A stretch of DNA of 64,000 nt from Hyalella azteca (taxonomy: Eukaryota > Arthropoda > Malacostraca > Amphipoda > Hyalellidae). The notes beneath the pieces were generated by a model. It was not told the DNA's origin. It saw only the letters and a list, made by a program, of their open reading frames with translations, and searched no databases. Of the stretch, positions 36,047 to 49,923 are shown piece by piece. The stretch's first letter is position 1; the number at the start of each line of letters is the position of its first letter. The stretch is taken from NCBI RefSeq assembly GCF_000764305.2, contig NW_025940701.1, forward strand, positions 930,294 to 994,293, written 5' to 3'. The position numbers and the translations under genes are program-made.

Positions 36047-37403
36047 CCTATTTAATCACAAAAAAACACTCGAAAAATTATGCACAATTCAAAAAGTTTT
36101 AAACACATCTATGAGCTTTGTTAGATTTGCTGCAAGGGTGGAAATGATGTAATGAAACTGTAAATGAATAACTCATGAAAATAGAATGGTTAGCTATAAC
36201 ATTTTCTAAGTGATGTATCTTCAGTAATATGACTGGCTTTATTCGTTCGTCGTTCGTGATAATATCGAAAAAATTTCATTACGTTTTCCTTGCATTATTC
36301 CTTTATTTAGTATTTAAACTCAACACTCAAGTTAATTACTCGCATGGAAGGCAACGAAAACAATAAAAAGCTAAGGCATAAATTTCACACCGACTCTGAC
36401 AACCGTTAATCTTTCAGCTCTGCTCTCTTTGTAAAAACAAATCTCAAGCCTAAGAACCACAGGCATGTCTCCCACGGAAACAAAAACTAAATCCCACTGA
36501 ATATCTGCAAGCGAGAATCGCTATTTAATGCTTAACGTACGGGGATTCAAGATGCGAGGCTTGAAAACAATACGGAAGTACAAGGAGCTGTGTCATGCCA
36601 AAGACATTTGTGTGTTGTTCCGAGGAGTGTATGAATTTTACGCAATAAAATGAATGAGGACTTAGTATATATTCAAATTTTGCAGCTTATCGTGAATTAC
36701 AGATGATGGTAGTTAATGACAGACACTGATCACCGCAACGCTATTTATTTATCATCTATTTTGAATTCGTTAAATTCTTGGTCATCTGATTGGAAAGCAA
36801 AAATTACATCTCTTACTTTCGATGTAAATTTGCGTCAAAATTTTTTATTTTTTTTTCGATTGAAATTCATTGACACTAAAGGTTTGCATATATTTTTCAT
36901 TTGTTCCAAGATCCCTCACGCTCTCTCGTAGTTAGAGAGCAGCATATGTTGTTTATTTCATATATTCCTTTCGCACTTATTAAAATAAAACCAAAATTGA
37001 GAGTTCGTTCTGGAAAGTTTGACGGTACTTGATCAAGCCTGACGCTGTCTGACATTCATGTGATGGACGCCTGACAGTTGATGACTCAACTTCTCGTATT
37101 TTAGGGAGAATCTTCCAACACATCAATTATATTGAGTGAAGCAGAATAAAAAACATCACTCGAAATCACTCGAACGCTGCATGTTGAGCTCACCAGAAAT
37201 AAATTAATTAGATGCGTAGTAATAAAAATATATTGATTATAAGATAGTAGTTCATACTAATTAAAAATAGTTAACTAATTGTGACCAGAAAGAACGCATA
37301 GGCTTGGTTTTGTTTAGGCTATTATATTAGTGCAAATTAAAATGGAAAATGAAGGTAATTGTAAATTTATTCACTCACCAAAATTATTATGTTCATTTCT
37401 CAC
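35146..37403. other. Non-coding DNA with short duplications
   Basis: It holds two diverged copies of CACTAAAAAGTTATTTAATA (35.33-35.47 kb), a two-copy repeat around AACACTACGTTACGATG (35.83-35.93 kb) and a (TAA)n run. No gene is supported. Confidence 0.45.
35984..36045. repeat. (TAA)n microsatellite
   Basis: ATAATAATAGTAATAATAAT-type run of about 62 bp. Confidence 0.93.
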
Positions 37404-37475
37404 CTGGCTTGAAGCAGTGAGGCAGTCTCCGTGTTTGAGAGAGATCTCTGCGACGACGTTCGCTTTTTGCACCAT
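37404..37475 (-). CDS. Candidate first coding exon of gene B
   Basis: On the minus strand GCCATGG gives a strong start context, with an in-frame TAA three codons upstream. 24 codons follow (Met-Val-Gln-Lys-Ala-Asn...Ser-Gln), ending at CAG|GTGAGA, in phase 0. The gene B exon at 20131 begins in phase 0 with an open frame before its first Met, so the two could join to give an 898-residue protein, leaving a 17.3-kb intron. A possible 5' UTR acceptor (ATCGTCAG|CTACA) lies just upstream. The segment is richer in GC than its flanks. It may still be a chance match or belong to another gene. Confidence 0.35.
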
Positions 37476-40400
37476 GGCTATGGCTTAATACTTCTTTCAG
37501 TGTAGCTGACGATTTTCACGAGAAATAAAATTTTAATCGACGATAATTTTTTCTGTAAATTTGGTGGTCAATCACGTATATTATAAGAAACACAATCTTT
37601 AATGTGGTAACGTTTTATTGCAGTCAATCACCCATGTTATTTTACGCACTTGAGTCAATAGTTGTAATGTGACTGAAAATTTATCTCGAATTTGGGTAGG
37701 AAACAATTTGCGTTCTGGTTTAAATCACTGTTATTGGTAAAATCGAGTCGTTAATCCCAATTACAATTCAGAGTAATAAGTCGCACTCCAGATCAGAATG
37801 AATAACAAATGTTCTCTTCTCATGATCACCTTCATCACTTCCTGATATTTCAAGAGAACAGAATATAATAAATAGAGCTTTTCTTTCGATTTTGGATGTC
37901 AGTTCACTTTCATAAATGTTACTCGTCGCTGCTGTTATAATAGCCTTTAACTTAGCTACATTAATAGACGAATTATTTGAAATAAATTGGTATTACTATT
38001 TTATAATCAGTTTGCACTGCAACAGAATTTGAACATAATTTCGTGTCAATCTCACTTTGAAAGAGAGTATAGAAGCAAATGTTTAAAGTGTTCACTATCT
38101 AAAGTGTTCACACTTTCACTATCTCCTTTACTGTTAAATTCTTTACTGTAAGGATGAGACTGTTTATTTTGTGGTAGGACAAAATGAATGCAAAGGTTTT
38201 GTAAAATAGTGCTATATGTCCTGTTAAAGCAGAACCAAATTTTTATTACATGGATAACTCATATAATTCTCAGAAGACGAAAACAATGGCACAACATACT
38301 TTGGGTATGACACGATGCCAATAGATGTTGGGCAATGAAGAGAAAAGCTACCTTTAAGCGACACACTCTATATGTACCATCACCGACGTTATCAAGAAGT
38401 TAGGCGACAATGATATGTCTTGTCAAAACCCTTGCGCTGCAAGAGTGTTGGTTACATCAGCAGCTGGCCGCCCTCAAGGGTTCTTTGATCACAAACTTTA
38501 TTTGAAAAGAACGCGGCCCAACAAGCTTGTCTGGGGCGGGTGTCTGTTTTCGTGACGTGACCCCAATTGGTGGAACAAAAATGTCCAGAAGTGGCACATC
38601 GCTCGTGACCAGCTTACAAAATATTACTCAGGAGCTTTTTCCAACGATATTGTTATAATGAATGATTCATGAAAGTGCTAAAGATGAAAAAGGATGGCTT
38701 ATTTTGTGTGGCAAAAGCTTTGATTGACGGTTGCTTTTAAAACCTTCTTAGAATGCCTCGAGTGAATCTATTTCAAGAGTTGTCGGCTTTCTTGCGGAAG
38801 TTTTAATCTGTTCCACATCACGTTATAATTGGTGTCTGTATGAATTAGACTAAAAATATTTAGACTTGTATTACAATTCCGATATAACATTTACTATTTT
38901 TAAAAATTATTAATAAAGTGACAATTGTTTCATAACACTAAAGCAATAGGCAGTGCAAACAAAAAAACATTTTTGGGAAGAATTATTAAATGCTGAACGA
39001 GTTATTAAAAGTTTTTAGTTTGATCTTCATAATTTTTCGCTCATTTCGGCTCTGTTTATCGCTTGCATATGCGTACTCAATTTACTTTTCATTCCAACTG
39101 AACGAGTTAAAACTGAATACAACCAAATGAACCATTCGAAAATAAATCTATGTAATGTACCAACAAAAGTGCTTTCTCGGCGGAAAATAACGGCCTCATT
39201 AATACGAAAATCAAGCAAATTATCACTTCTGTACAATTTTGGCTAAGTTCAAAGAATCATTTATATTAAATTTATGTCAATGCGACTTAAACACTCTCAT
39301 TTCACTTTTCAGAAAGTGATGTAACCTATTTCGATCCTCGTTCATTTGAGCGTAAACCTAAATATTTGTGCCTTCAGGACACGCGGAGCTGCGATCGACA
39401 CGGAACCACTCTGAATTCTTCGAATCTCAGGAACAGCTTGATGAGCTTATCCCAGGCTCAGAGCAACTCGAGTATTTCAATAAAATTTGAGTGAGCTTTG
39501 AACAGCAATATCGCAGCGAGGCAACTAGGTCATGAGAGCAAATTTCTACTCTTATCGCCGGATTTAGGGAAGCTTCGTTTCCTGCAATCCCGAGATATTG
39601 CCACAGGACCTTGAGTCCTGGGGCCATACTTTCAAAACTCTCTAAGTGAACGTAAGTATTTACGCTCTATTTTCTTGTCTATGATTGGTGGATTTTGCTT
39701 GAAAGGCCGTCAATAATTGGCTGATGAACTTACGATCTCTTATCTTTTTTTGAAAGTATGAGCCCAGCTCGGCAAATTCATTATTATTGACTCCGAAATG
39801 GGACTGTCATGACAATATCTGGGAAGACACGGACAATCTTGGGCTTATGGGTCCAATTTTAGTGAAGCTTCATGTCAGTTGCACTGACATAAAGCTTTCG
39901 CAGAATCAGCTGAATGTGTGACGGAATTCGAGTGATATTAAAATGGTCAGAATTGTCTGCACTTCTAAGAAAATAAAGTATACTGGTGCATTGCAACTAT
40001 TTCAACAATTCTTCACATATTCAAACTAGTTGCTTCTCCAAAACCTTGATCAAAAATCGAATTGTGTTAGTTCGTTAGCGAAAAAGTTAAAGTTTTACTC
40101 TACAATTTGTAGGCTGTAGGCGCTGAGGCATTAAAGTGGCTCAGCATTACTATGATGCTGATACGACAGCATCATCATAATACTTTAATATAGAGGGGAA
40201 TAAATTTTATTAATTTTATACTTGAGAATAATAAATTACTACTGAGTCTCCTCATGAGACCAATGTTGATATATGAATGCATTGCGGCATCACCAGGCCA
40301 GCCTTTTATTGACCATCAAAGGTTCCTCGACCATGAATGTTTTACCGCGAAGCGATCATTCATTCACGCCAATTTAGTCGTCTAGAACATTTCCCCCGAA

Positions 40401-40769
40401 AAAAATTGAAACGCCACTTTTTCGGTATAGCTTCGTTAAATGCTTTATTAATACCGTATTATCGATATACTTAACTTATAAAGCATGATTAAATATATCA
40501 ATTAATAAACGTTGTTTTGTATATATAGATAGATTTCAATTTACTCAAAAAAAGATTTGTTCCTCAACAACATCATTAAGGCGGCCCAGAAGCAGGATCT
40601 AAAAATTACTCATAAAAAAGTAGGTATTGTACTTTCAAGGTCAGATGGACGCTCGTACAGCAACTTCCTTTCAGAACGAAAACTATTTTGCTCAGACATT
40701 GCCCGCCTATAGCCGGCGCCAACATATCATTTCCTTGTAATAATTTAAGCTCAACTTGTATACAGACGG
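37476..40769. other. Non-coding DNA
   Basis: No gene is supported. A GC-richer stretch at 38.4-38.65 kb has longer open frames on the minus strand but no splice or start context that I trust. Confidence 0.4.
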
Positions 40770-40930
40770 ACCACCAATACCATCCATATCTGACACCCTG
40801 GCGCCAGCGATTTTATCTTGGTGTGTCGCGCGGGATTAGCTGTCGGTAACTAATCTGTTTACTGCTGGTGAACCGCGACAGTTTTGCTCAAGGGTCTGCA
40901 CACTTGTTGCTCTGTGAGTGAGATTTTCTT
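40770..40930. other. GC-richer island, possible promoter or first exon
   Basis: This stretch (TGGCGCCAGCG, TCGCGCGGGATT, ACCGCGACAG) is clearly richer in GC and CpG than its neighbours. On the plus strand it ends in TTGCTCT|GTGAGTGAG, a good donor. It could be a non-coding first exon, for instance of the ankyrin gene, or a CpG-type promoter. There is no direct link. Confidence 0.25.
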
Positions 40931-40959
40931 ATAGTTCTTCTAACTCGTACAGATATTAA

Positions 40960-41560
40960 TGTATTTTTCATTCACAATGAAAACATCCACATCTGAACAC
41001 GAGTATCAAGGTCTTTGTTCATTCGCAACACATTAAATAAGAATGCTGAATTATAGTATTCGATTATTTGTTCATTTAAAAAACACATCGAGCTCCGAAC
41101 ATGTTTCACGTTCTTAACATGATGTCTTAACAACTTTCACGAACATGTTTCACAGATATTAAGGTATTTTTCATTCACAATAAAAACATCCAAATCTGAA
41201 CATGAGTGTCAGGTTCTTCGTTCATTCGCAACACATTATATACGAGTACTAAAGTATCAGATTATTTGTTCATTTACAAAACATATCGTACTCCGAACGT
41301 AAGGTTTGGGATCTTTTTCATTCTCAACAAATAACGAATAATGAACATTAGGTTCAGGATCTTCGTTAATTAAAACGCAAAATCGGAATATTAAGCACAA
41401 GTTTCAGGATATTCGTTCATTCATAATAAACAGCGACTACTGAATTAAAGTATCAGAATCTTTATTTATTCACAAAATACAGGACATTCGGTCATTTACA
41501 ACAACCATACTGAATAATGAACTCAAGAATAAGGTTCTAGGATCGTTCACAACACACAAC
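40960..41560. repeat. Old degenerate repeat region (TTCATTCGCAACACATTA-like)
   Basis: Words such as TTCGTTCATTCGCAACACAT, AGTATCAGGATCTT and CATCCAAATCTGAACA recur with heavy divergence at irregular spacing. Confidence 0.6.
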
Positions 41561-43289
41561 AAACGCCTAACATAAATCTTCAAAATTACATTTAGGAAGT
41601 CACCACATAACCAAGACGAAATGCATTCGAGAGTTTTCATATACCTGACATTAGAAATAAAAGGTTAGGTCATCTACAATGGTGTTTAATAATTACGTTC
41701 AACATTAATGTTTATGACAGCGAACTATAATAATGTTTGTATCTGAGATATTAACCGACATTCAACATATCCGAATGGTAGCATTTCCCTGCATTTGAGT
41801 CACAAGTTCTGCTTTGGAGAAAAGGAATGAAGATACGTAATTGTTCATGTTCAACCACAGACAAAATAATGAACTTTTGGACACATTTTCAATTCTATAT
41901 TATAATATTTATAAATGTTACAACACGAACTCGGATGTTAGACGCATTGATAAAATGAAATAAGAGCACATAACATTCCAAACTAAAAAATAGCAGAATA
42001 TGCCAAAAATATCAAACTAAAATCGGAATATTTTACAGAATAAATCAAACTTATGTTAAACGATATCGTGGAGCACACTGCACTATGATTATCGTAGTTT
42101 TCGTTCTGTTTATTAAAGTGATGAATATTGAATTCATAACTTACGAAAAGTACATGAAAATAACACACTTTTTCTCTGAATTATCTAAGGCTTACTATAA
42201 ATAAGTATCCAATGTATGAACGCTGTATAAAAATGTAAGCTTTAAGTTAGGTAAATATATGAAATTAATATTAGATAAAGTATTATTAATGCAAAAGAAG
42301 TCGCGGGAGCAGCGCGATGGCAGCACCAGAGGGACAACCCGCCAACTGAAGCTCTTACCCTCGCAGGCTGGGGCCGTGTCTCTCGTATCAGTAAAATACT
42401 TCTACTAATATCACAAAAATAATATTTACGTAGCTGATATTGAAAATTGGGTAAGACTACTATTAGTATCTTAATATTACCAGGAATATACTTAATTTAT
42501 TACACGATTTGAATCGCGAAAATATAAATTATTACATTCGTATGCATATTCAAAAATGTTTGAGAAGTGATCAATGGATGACCCAAAAAATGTGCGACTC
42601 GAAAGCGTTTACGAAAGGTTTTCGAAAGCGTTTTGTGACTCGAAAGCGTTTCGACACAAATTATCCAATAATCATTCATCGTTACGCAAGGTTCACTGAG
42701 AGGGACGATGAGTAAGCATAAAAAATCATGTAGGCTTGCGTCTCGGCGGGACGCATTCTTAGCAGCAGAAGTTGGCAGCAGTGAACAGCAGCAGGCAGCG
42801 GCAGCAGCAGCTCGACTGTCCTGACCGCCGACCACCTAGACTGTCGTCGTAAGCCTATACATCGTCTACGTAATCGAACTTGGGCGAAAACTCGGATGCA
42901 ACCAGTTATTCACCACCTCACCCCCCCTTCTTCTTTTTCTTCATTCATTTTATACTTTTTTCTTTTATAATACACACATCTCCCAACAATGTCTCTCATT
43001 CGCTTTAGATTACAAAGTTATCTAAAGCGAAATTTATCTTTTATTTACACTCCACCAAAAAAAGTCAATGACCAGCAACGCCTCAAGGAAACTTTGCCTC
43101 TTCTTCCTCACTTGACGCAATACGGGGGGAGGGGGGGGGGGGAAACACACTAACCGAACCTGTACCTGACTCGACCTAACCCCAGTGTGGTGGGCATAGG
43201 CAATCACTTTCCGCTAACATAACCTGTACGGCTGTACCTGACTCGACCTAACCCCAATGGGCACAAGCAATCAGCTATCACTAACAGAG

Positions 43290-43332
43290 TAGTGGCGCGG
43301 GGTAAAACCGCGGGGCTTTGCGCCCCCCAAAT
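43290..43332. repeat. GC-rich short repeat, copy 1 (GCGCGGGGTAAAACC)
   Basis: GTAGTGGCGCGGGGTAAAAC is followed by CGCGGGGC, a few bases, then GCCCCCCAA. The second copy at 49887 has the same order. It is partly self-complementary. It may be a remnant of a short dispersed element; the class is unknown. Confidence 0.5.
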
Positions 43333-44689
43333 CAGGGGTTTTCCGTCATTGGCAACGAGTAATAAATTGTAACGAATACATTGTATTGTAACAAATTGTA
43401 TTGTATTGTGACAAATACATTGTAACAAATACAATTCTTGTTCTAGAATAATTTTCCATTTGTAGATCATATTTCATAATAAATTCACGTTATTACTACG
43501 AGCTATTGGCTTTGGTGTGTACCAAAGCCGGTAAAAGCACAATTTAGATTGTTTCTATTACGTTTTCAAATTTTGAGCAGTCTTTAACAGAAAGAATTAA
43601 GAGAAGATAAAGTAGAGGAATTGGTTCATTAAGTGACTTTCAACCTGCATTAAATCTTTTTAGGATATTCTCACTGTCAAGGCGCGTTCAATGATTTTAT
43701 TTATCAGTTTGTTGAATACATACAATGTTATGGTTTGGCTCTTAGATTTTACGAGGCATTTTAAATACTCGCGGCTTGAGGTTTGAGAATGGCTAACGCA
43801 CTCGAAAAAACATGAAATAAGAGTGCAAAAAAGCTAATGGCTATAATATTGGCAACTGGGTAAATCTTATCTTAAGGTAAATTGATTGAGCTTACCTGCT
43901 TACGAGTCGCCATCAAATAAACATTTTTAGGTTGCATGTCAATGCTAACATATTTGGATGTATTTAACTTGATGTTGAGGTACTTAACTCAGCAGCATTT
44001 TTAAAATTGCGATGTGAATTTCAACAAAGCTTATTTTGTATGTCTTCAATTTTTTATTTCAGGCAGAACACATGGCTGCAGTTTTATGAAATCTGTCTTA
44101 TTTTTATTACAGTCTTTGAATATGTATTAATAAGCTTAAAACATAATCTAGAATGTATTTAGAAAGACTCTCAATCTAATGCGTTCTTTAGCCGTTCATT
44201 CACTGATGACTTAGTATCAATTGTGTTGAGGTTGGCACCTTCTGGTAGTTCAGCCACTATGGATCTCAAACCCTGAGACAATTTTACAGCGATCTTTGGC
44301 TTAGCAACCGCGGCTCCGTAAGTCTCTGTCTGTGAACTCCCACCTCGGCACGTACGATCGGTTTGTTTTCGTTAGCGCAACCTGTTTGCCGGGGCTCACG
44401 GATATGTTTTTTGGTGATTGACTTATAGCTGAAGGTTTGCTTCGCTAACCTCAATAGGAAGTTTGCAGAAATGTAACGAGGTGAGTTGAGAGATGAGATC
44501 AGCAGTGATAGGTAAACAAACGAGAGCTCAAGAAGCTCAACGAGAGGTGGATGATGTGTCAGATGCAGATAAAACGGCCGTTTCAAAAGTCTGGTATTTG
44601 GAGCGCTAAAATATTATGCAAACACAGAACGCCTAGCTTATTTGTTGTGAAGATATATACTGCAGGTATGATAAATTAATAAAATTAGA

Positions 44690-44835
44690 GACAAATAACT
44701 CATGATGTTTCCACAGCAATAAAGAGATGTAAGACAACAATAGAGACAATAAGTAAAGACAACAATAAAGACAATAAATAAAAGAGATATAAGACAACAA
44801 TAAATAAGTAACTCATGATGTAACACAGCAATAAA
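44690..44835. repeat. Nested duplication around AAGACAACAATA
   Basis: TAACTCATGATGT...CACAGCAATAAAGAG occurs at both ends. Between lie three copies of GACAACAATA/GACAATAAG words. Confidence 0.7.
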
Positions 44836-47800
44836 GAGCTCGAAAGTTAAGAATATATCAATATTAATTCTTAATTGATATTAATTCTGTCAAAGTAATA
44901 TATCAGAATTATTAAATGACTACTTTTCCAGTGTTAGGTGCTCCTGTTGGCTATGTGGACCGGAATAAAACTTATGATGTTTTAATGGCAAAAAGTTCAG
45001 ATCGAATTAAATTTTTAGCTGTTGACATGCGCAGAAAAAATCTGCCATACGTTTTGAGTAGAAAATATCGAAAATTTCCACTTGTATTTTATATTACGTT
45101 ATAAGTCTTTTGTGAAACCTCCATTTGCAACGAGTGCGAGTAACTCTTTGCGTTCAGTTATTGCATTATTGGGAGTCGTAAATCCTGATGTCACCGACAT
45201 GCCGTTGCAGTTGTTGCAAGAGAAAGTAGTGAAGATTAGCGAAAGTTCTTACACATTTCCTGATAAAATTGAATAATAAATTAGCGTTTGATCTCAGATA
45301 AAGGGTTCAAATTTGAGAAAGAAAAAATGTAATCAGATTTCGCAGGATGTGTTAGCTGAAGAGTGGCCATATCAAGTTCTAAATACCTACATTGATTGAA
45401 GATGAGCTTCCGTACATCTAAGAGAAAGTTTGTGTAAAATAACCCCTTTTTGTCTTATAGGCACTAATAATAAAAAGAAATTTCGTATTTGAGTCATTTT
45501 ATTCAAGAGTTAATTAATTGTTTGCTTGACGGAATAGATTTAATAATTTAAAGTTGTGTCGATTTATATAAATATGGAAATATTTCACTGCAAATTAATG
45601 TGGCTGTGCTTTCAATAATTTATTATTTGTACCGTAACCTTGCTAGTAAATGAAAAGATACGAGCTTTTCGAACAAAGACATTATCTTCGATCGAATAAA
45701 AAATAAAGTCTAATAGCTCTGAATAAATTTAATTGTAAAAACAAACGCTGTACAAACCCTGCGCCTTGAGCATTATTTAATTAGTTCATGCTTATTTATT
45801 TAGCTTGTGTAAAGAATAGAGCATGTTCAGTTTTATCCCGTAATGCTTTTCATCATCTTGTGACGTTCGAGCAAATATCATCCAAGGTTACGAATCATTT
45901 CACTATGTATAATGGCTCAAAGAAGATGAATAAGAAGATAATTTACTAGACGTTCTTTTCACGTGAACTTCTTCAAGCTTTTTACATCTTATATTTTGAC
46001 TCCAATATGGCTTTAAGACGTTTAGCGTAGCGGATGTATTAAATACAAAACGGCAAAGAAAATTATTCGACACAAAAAGTCGTCGTTTTAATATATATTA
46101 TCAGCATTTCCAGAACATATTCATAAATTTTCACATATAATAATGATTCAGAGTCATACTGTTCTCAGAAGCAGAGCTTGGGATAACAAAGACTGAAGGC
46201 CGTTGCCTTGAGTTCTCTAATACGAGAGTGGCACTGCGTCAATAAAACTAATACGAACATTAACTCTGGAATATTCTTATTAATTATTGTTCGCCTCGAT
46301 GCGCTATTTGTCTTAATTAGAGCTCAGCTATTGCCGCAATGATCGATCCGTTTCAGCATTACAAACTCTTTTCTAGAGCCATCCTTGATGGGATCGACGT
46401 ATTCGACAGACAAATTAAACGAGTCCTCAGGAGTAAATTGAATGTAAATTGAAACTTAATCGTAGAAAGAGAAGATAAATTGAAAAATTCTGCCATTGAT
46501 GGCAAATAAATTTAATATTAACAGTATAAGATCCGCTGCTCAATTTCTCCATGGTCATTTATAAGATAGGTATCTGACATAAAGTGCTAGAAAATTTGTT
46601 CTATTATTTGTAAAGCTAATTCTAAAAATTATCGTAATTTTTTATCGGAATGATCATCAGTTACAAAGTAACACGAAGCTTGGCTATTTTATTCTCAAAT
46701 ATATAATATTTAATATTTAATTTGTGTTTAGTTGGACTAGGTACGCGTGATTCCACAGGTCAATCACAAAATTTGCATCAATGCCGATACATTCCTTCAT
46801 ATTATACTTCCATACATTTACAGGGCAAAGCTTGAAACTCACAAGCTTTCTGATGTATGAAACTGAGTTTATAAAGCTTTCGGTATGTGCGTATTGGAAA
46901 ACAACAATTAATGTTTACGTACTGGAGCGTTCGAGCCCGTATCCTCAATTGCACTCGTGTCTGGATAATACCTGGACCTGAAATTTCATTGCAGTTGGTG
47001 TGGGGTGAGCAAAAAGAGTTTTTCTTTCAACATTGGAACCTTCATTGAAAAAGATTGAAATAAATTGCAAAATTTTATTCTAAATTCTGAACGGGCGTTA
47101 AATTCATGTATTTTTTGAGTGAAGGTTCTTTGTTAAATGAGTTATAAAACGGATTAAACGGGTAGATAGATAAAAAATATAACGGGTTATAATTTTTACT
47201 TACATTGTAGTAGTCTGAAAATGTTATAATATCAGAGCAGTCGATTACTTATTGTTTCCAATAGTCGCCTATTGTTATATTTTTCCAAATAAATTTGCAT
47301 GAAAAGGTGTAATGTAGATTTATTAAGGTGTCTCCCTATCACAGTCTCCCTATCACAAGCGTGTACCCCAAGGCTTGCGTTAGCATGGATACTTTCTGAA
47401 CCATCAAAACCTGGATATTGGATGAGCAATCCCAGCAGCTAATATCCAGTACGTCAACAACGACATCGCGTCGTAATTTATCTAACGGCTATCGTAAATT
47501 ACAGTTGAAATAAGAAGATATACAGCGAGGAGTATGCCATCGTATTGAGCATCTCAATCAAAGCCAATAACGGAGCTCAGCTTTCAACATGCGGCCTGCT
47601 GCTACAAAATAATTTGCGTAAGTGACGGCGATGACCTTAAATTCAGTCAGAAAAAAATTAGAACACAAGAAAATGAAAAACCAGCAGAAAAAAACACCCT
47701 TATATCAAATTATGTAACACAGAACGTGCTTGGGGAATATGTTGATTTAATAAAATATGGTAAAGCTAAACGTTCCCTCCCATCGAAGATCCCAACTCGA

Positions 47801-49056
47801 GTTGCTTGTCTTTTTAACGAAAACAGGAGAAAGTTTTTCGGTCATTTAGACGTCCAAGATCAATTATCGTTGAGACTTCCATTGTTACATGCATGTTGCT
47901 GCATCATATTAAGCTTGCTGCCTTTTTTGATAATGTTTTGTTACCTGACAATGCTTTCTCCTTCGTGCAAATTGGCATTCGTTTTTAGGTTGATTTTCGT
48001 TTGATTCTAAATATTTGCAATACGAAAAATTAGTTAAGATAAACTTTCTAAAATCAGAATATTTTGAAAACGGAGTTTGATTAATTGTATCCTATCACCT
48101 ATTTCGATTAAAGAGTTCATGAATCCCAGTAAACTAATTGTTTCATTTAATTGAAGTCTGGATATAATCAAACGTTTCCTGAGATACGTACATATATGTA
48201 AGCCAAAATCGGGATATGTTACTGTTGTTTCATTCACTGTAACGGCAGCTCCGATTTCGTTTGTTAAAGTTAACTTATTATTCCATAGTTTTTGTTATTT
48301 ATTGCATTATATATTATATTTTATTATTTACACTCTTCGATCCTTGTAATATGATATATAAGAATAAAAAGTCTCATATTCATTATTCTTTGAGAGCAAA
48401 ATTATCGTTAATCGCATCGCCAATGAAATAAATACTTTTCAGTAAGTCTTTAAATTAAAATGAAATAATTCGTCAATAACGTCATAATTCATATTTGCAA
48501 TTTTTTATAAGGAAAATTGCTAATTATCTGCACCATCTGATAATTCAAGAAGTCAATCATATAACTGAGATCCAACCACCCAGAAATTAAATGTCAGAAG
48601 TCCACGCCTGTTTAAACAAATTTAAAATAAGATAAACTGCTTCAGTTACCTAAGTACGTGCAGAGATGCATGTAGATGTAATGAGCTAAGACACAGGAAT
48701 CAAGTCAGGAACATTTGGACTTATAAGACAATAGGAGCAAGCTATGTAGAGTACCTAACCCAAGGCACCTGCTGCCACCAAGCAATAGGGGCTAAGCGGT
48801 TAAATGTTCCTTGAAGGAAGCTGTCGCTTGGGACAGCGTAAAATTTGCAAATTACTAAAATATTTGGTGCAATTTTCATTTTCTGTTGAGACAGCTGAGG
48901 GATTTTGATAAGAAGAAAACAAACTGTTGAAAATAAACAGTTTTCTGTAGCTGTTACTAAAGTGCAGATAGCTTTTCTCTGTATTTTTATCGTAAGTTTG
49001 GAGAAGGTGGGTCAGCACTGGCACAGCCCATCACCGAACAAAGACTCTCACTTGTT

Positions 49057-49090
49057 GGGGAAAATTAATTAATTAATTAATTTTCCCCTA
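49057..49090. repeat. Perfect palindrome GGGGAAAATTAATTAATTAA...
   Basis: GGGGAAAATTAATT is followed by its mirror complement AATTAATTTTCCCC. It is a 30-34 bp palindrome with a (TTAA) centre. Confidence 0.8.
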
Positions 49091-49886
49091 ATTCTGTATA
49101 AACAGATTATAATAAGATTCAGGAAATATCATTGCGCTAGACGCGTTCAACTGCCGAAAATAGAGTGCAGATACAGAGACCGTATTTTAGCGCAGAGTGT
49201 AGCCCCGTATGCGCATGAAGTGCCTGAGGTCAGTTCAGGAACACGCGCGATCGACTTTCAATGCGATGGCCCTAAGCCATCAGGTGTAATTCATGGCTTC
49301 CCAGACCTTGCTATCGACCGAGCGCATAAAAGTGACTTGAAATAGAGTGTCTACGCTTGGTACGCATTGTAACGCAAGCTTTTCGTGAACGGATCAATTA
49401 TGATCGTCAATTAGTTGATAAATATATAATATAATAATATACTAAGATAAAACAGTTCTTAAATTTACTATGTGGGACCGCGTTCTAAAAAAACTTTTAT
49501 CCGTAAATAAGAATTCCAATCTATGTAACCAAGGGGGCTTTAAATTTCCCTCCAAAACTTCGCCTGAATGTAAATGCCCTTGTACTCATACAGTACTTAA
49601 ATGGTGAGATTAATTCTGATTACAGCAATGAAAAAACCAGAATGTTCCCTTACCCCCTACATTTTAATTTCAATATCAATAAACTCAACCCTCTTACATC
49701 CCACGATGTCTTATACAATGTGCTCAAGCAGCGTCTTCCATTAAGGTGCGACTTGGCGTCAGGGATAGAACAAAATCGGAGCATGGGTTGCCGAGTTATA
49801 AGCTAAAAAGTAAAAAATTTACCTCCATCCCGATTTTCCTGGTACTAAGCATAAAGTTGTTCGGATACAAGTATCAATACGCGTAC

Positions 49887-49923
49887 TGAGAGCGCGGGGT
49901 AAAACCCGGGGGTGGCCCCCCCA
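49887..49923. repeat. GC-rich short repeat, copy 2 (GCGCGGGGTAAAACC)
   Basis: GAGAGCGCGGGGTAAAACCC is followed by GGGGGTGGCCCCCCCAA. It shares order and core with 43290-43332. Confidence 0.5.

Noticed and set aside
44284..44586. 100-codon minus frame, and a plus-strand GCTCC|GTAAGT donor beside it
   Set aside because: Neither shows homology or fits the phase of an identified gene; only chance-level evidence.
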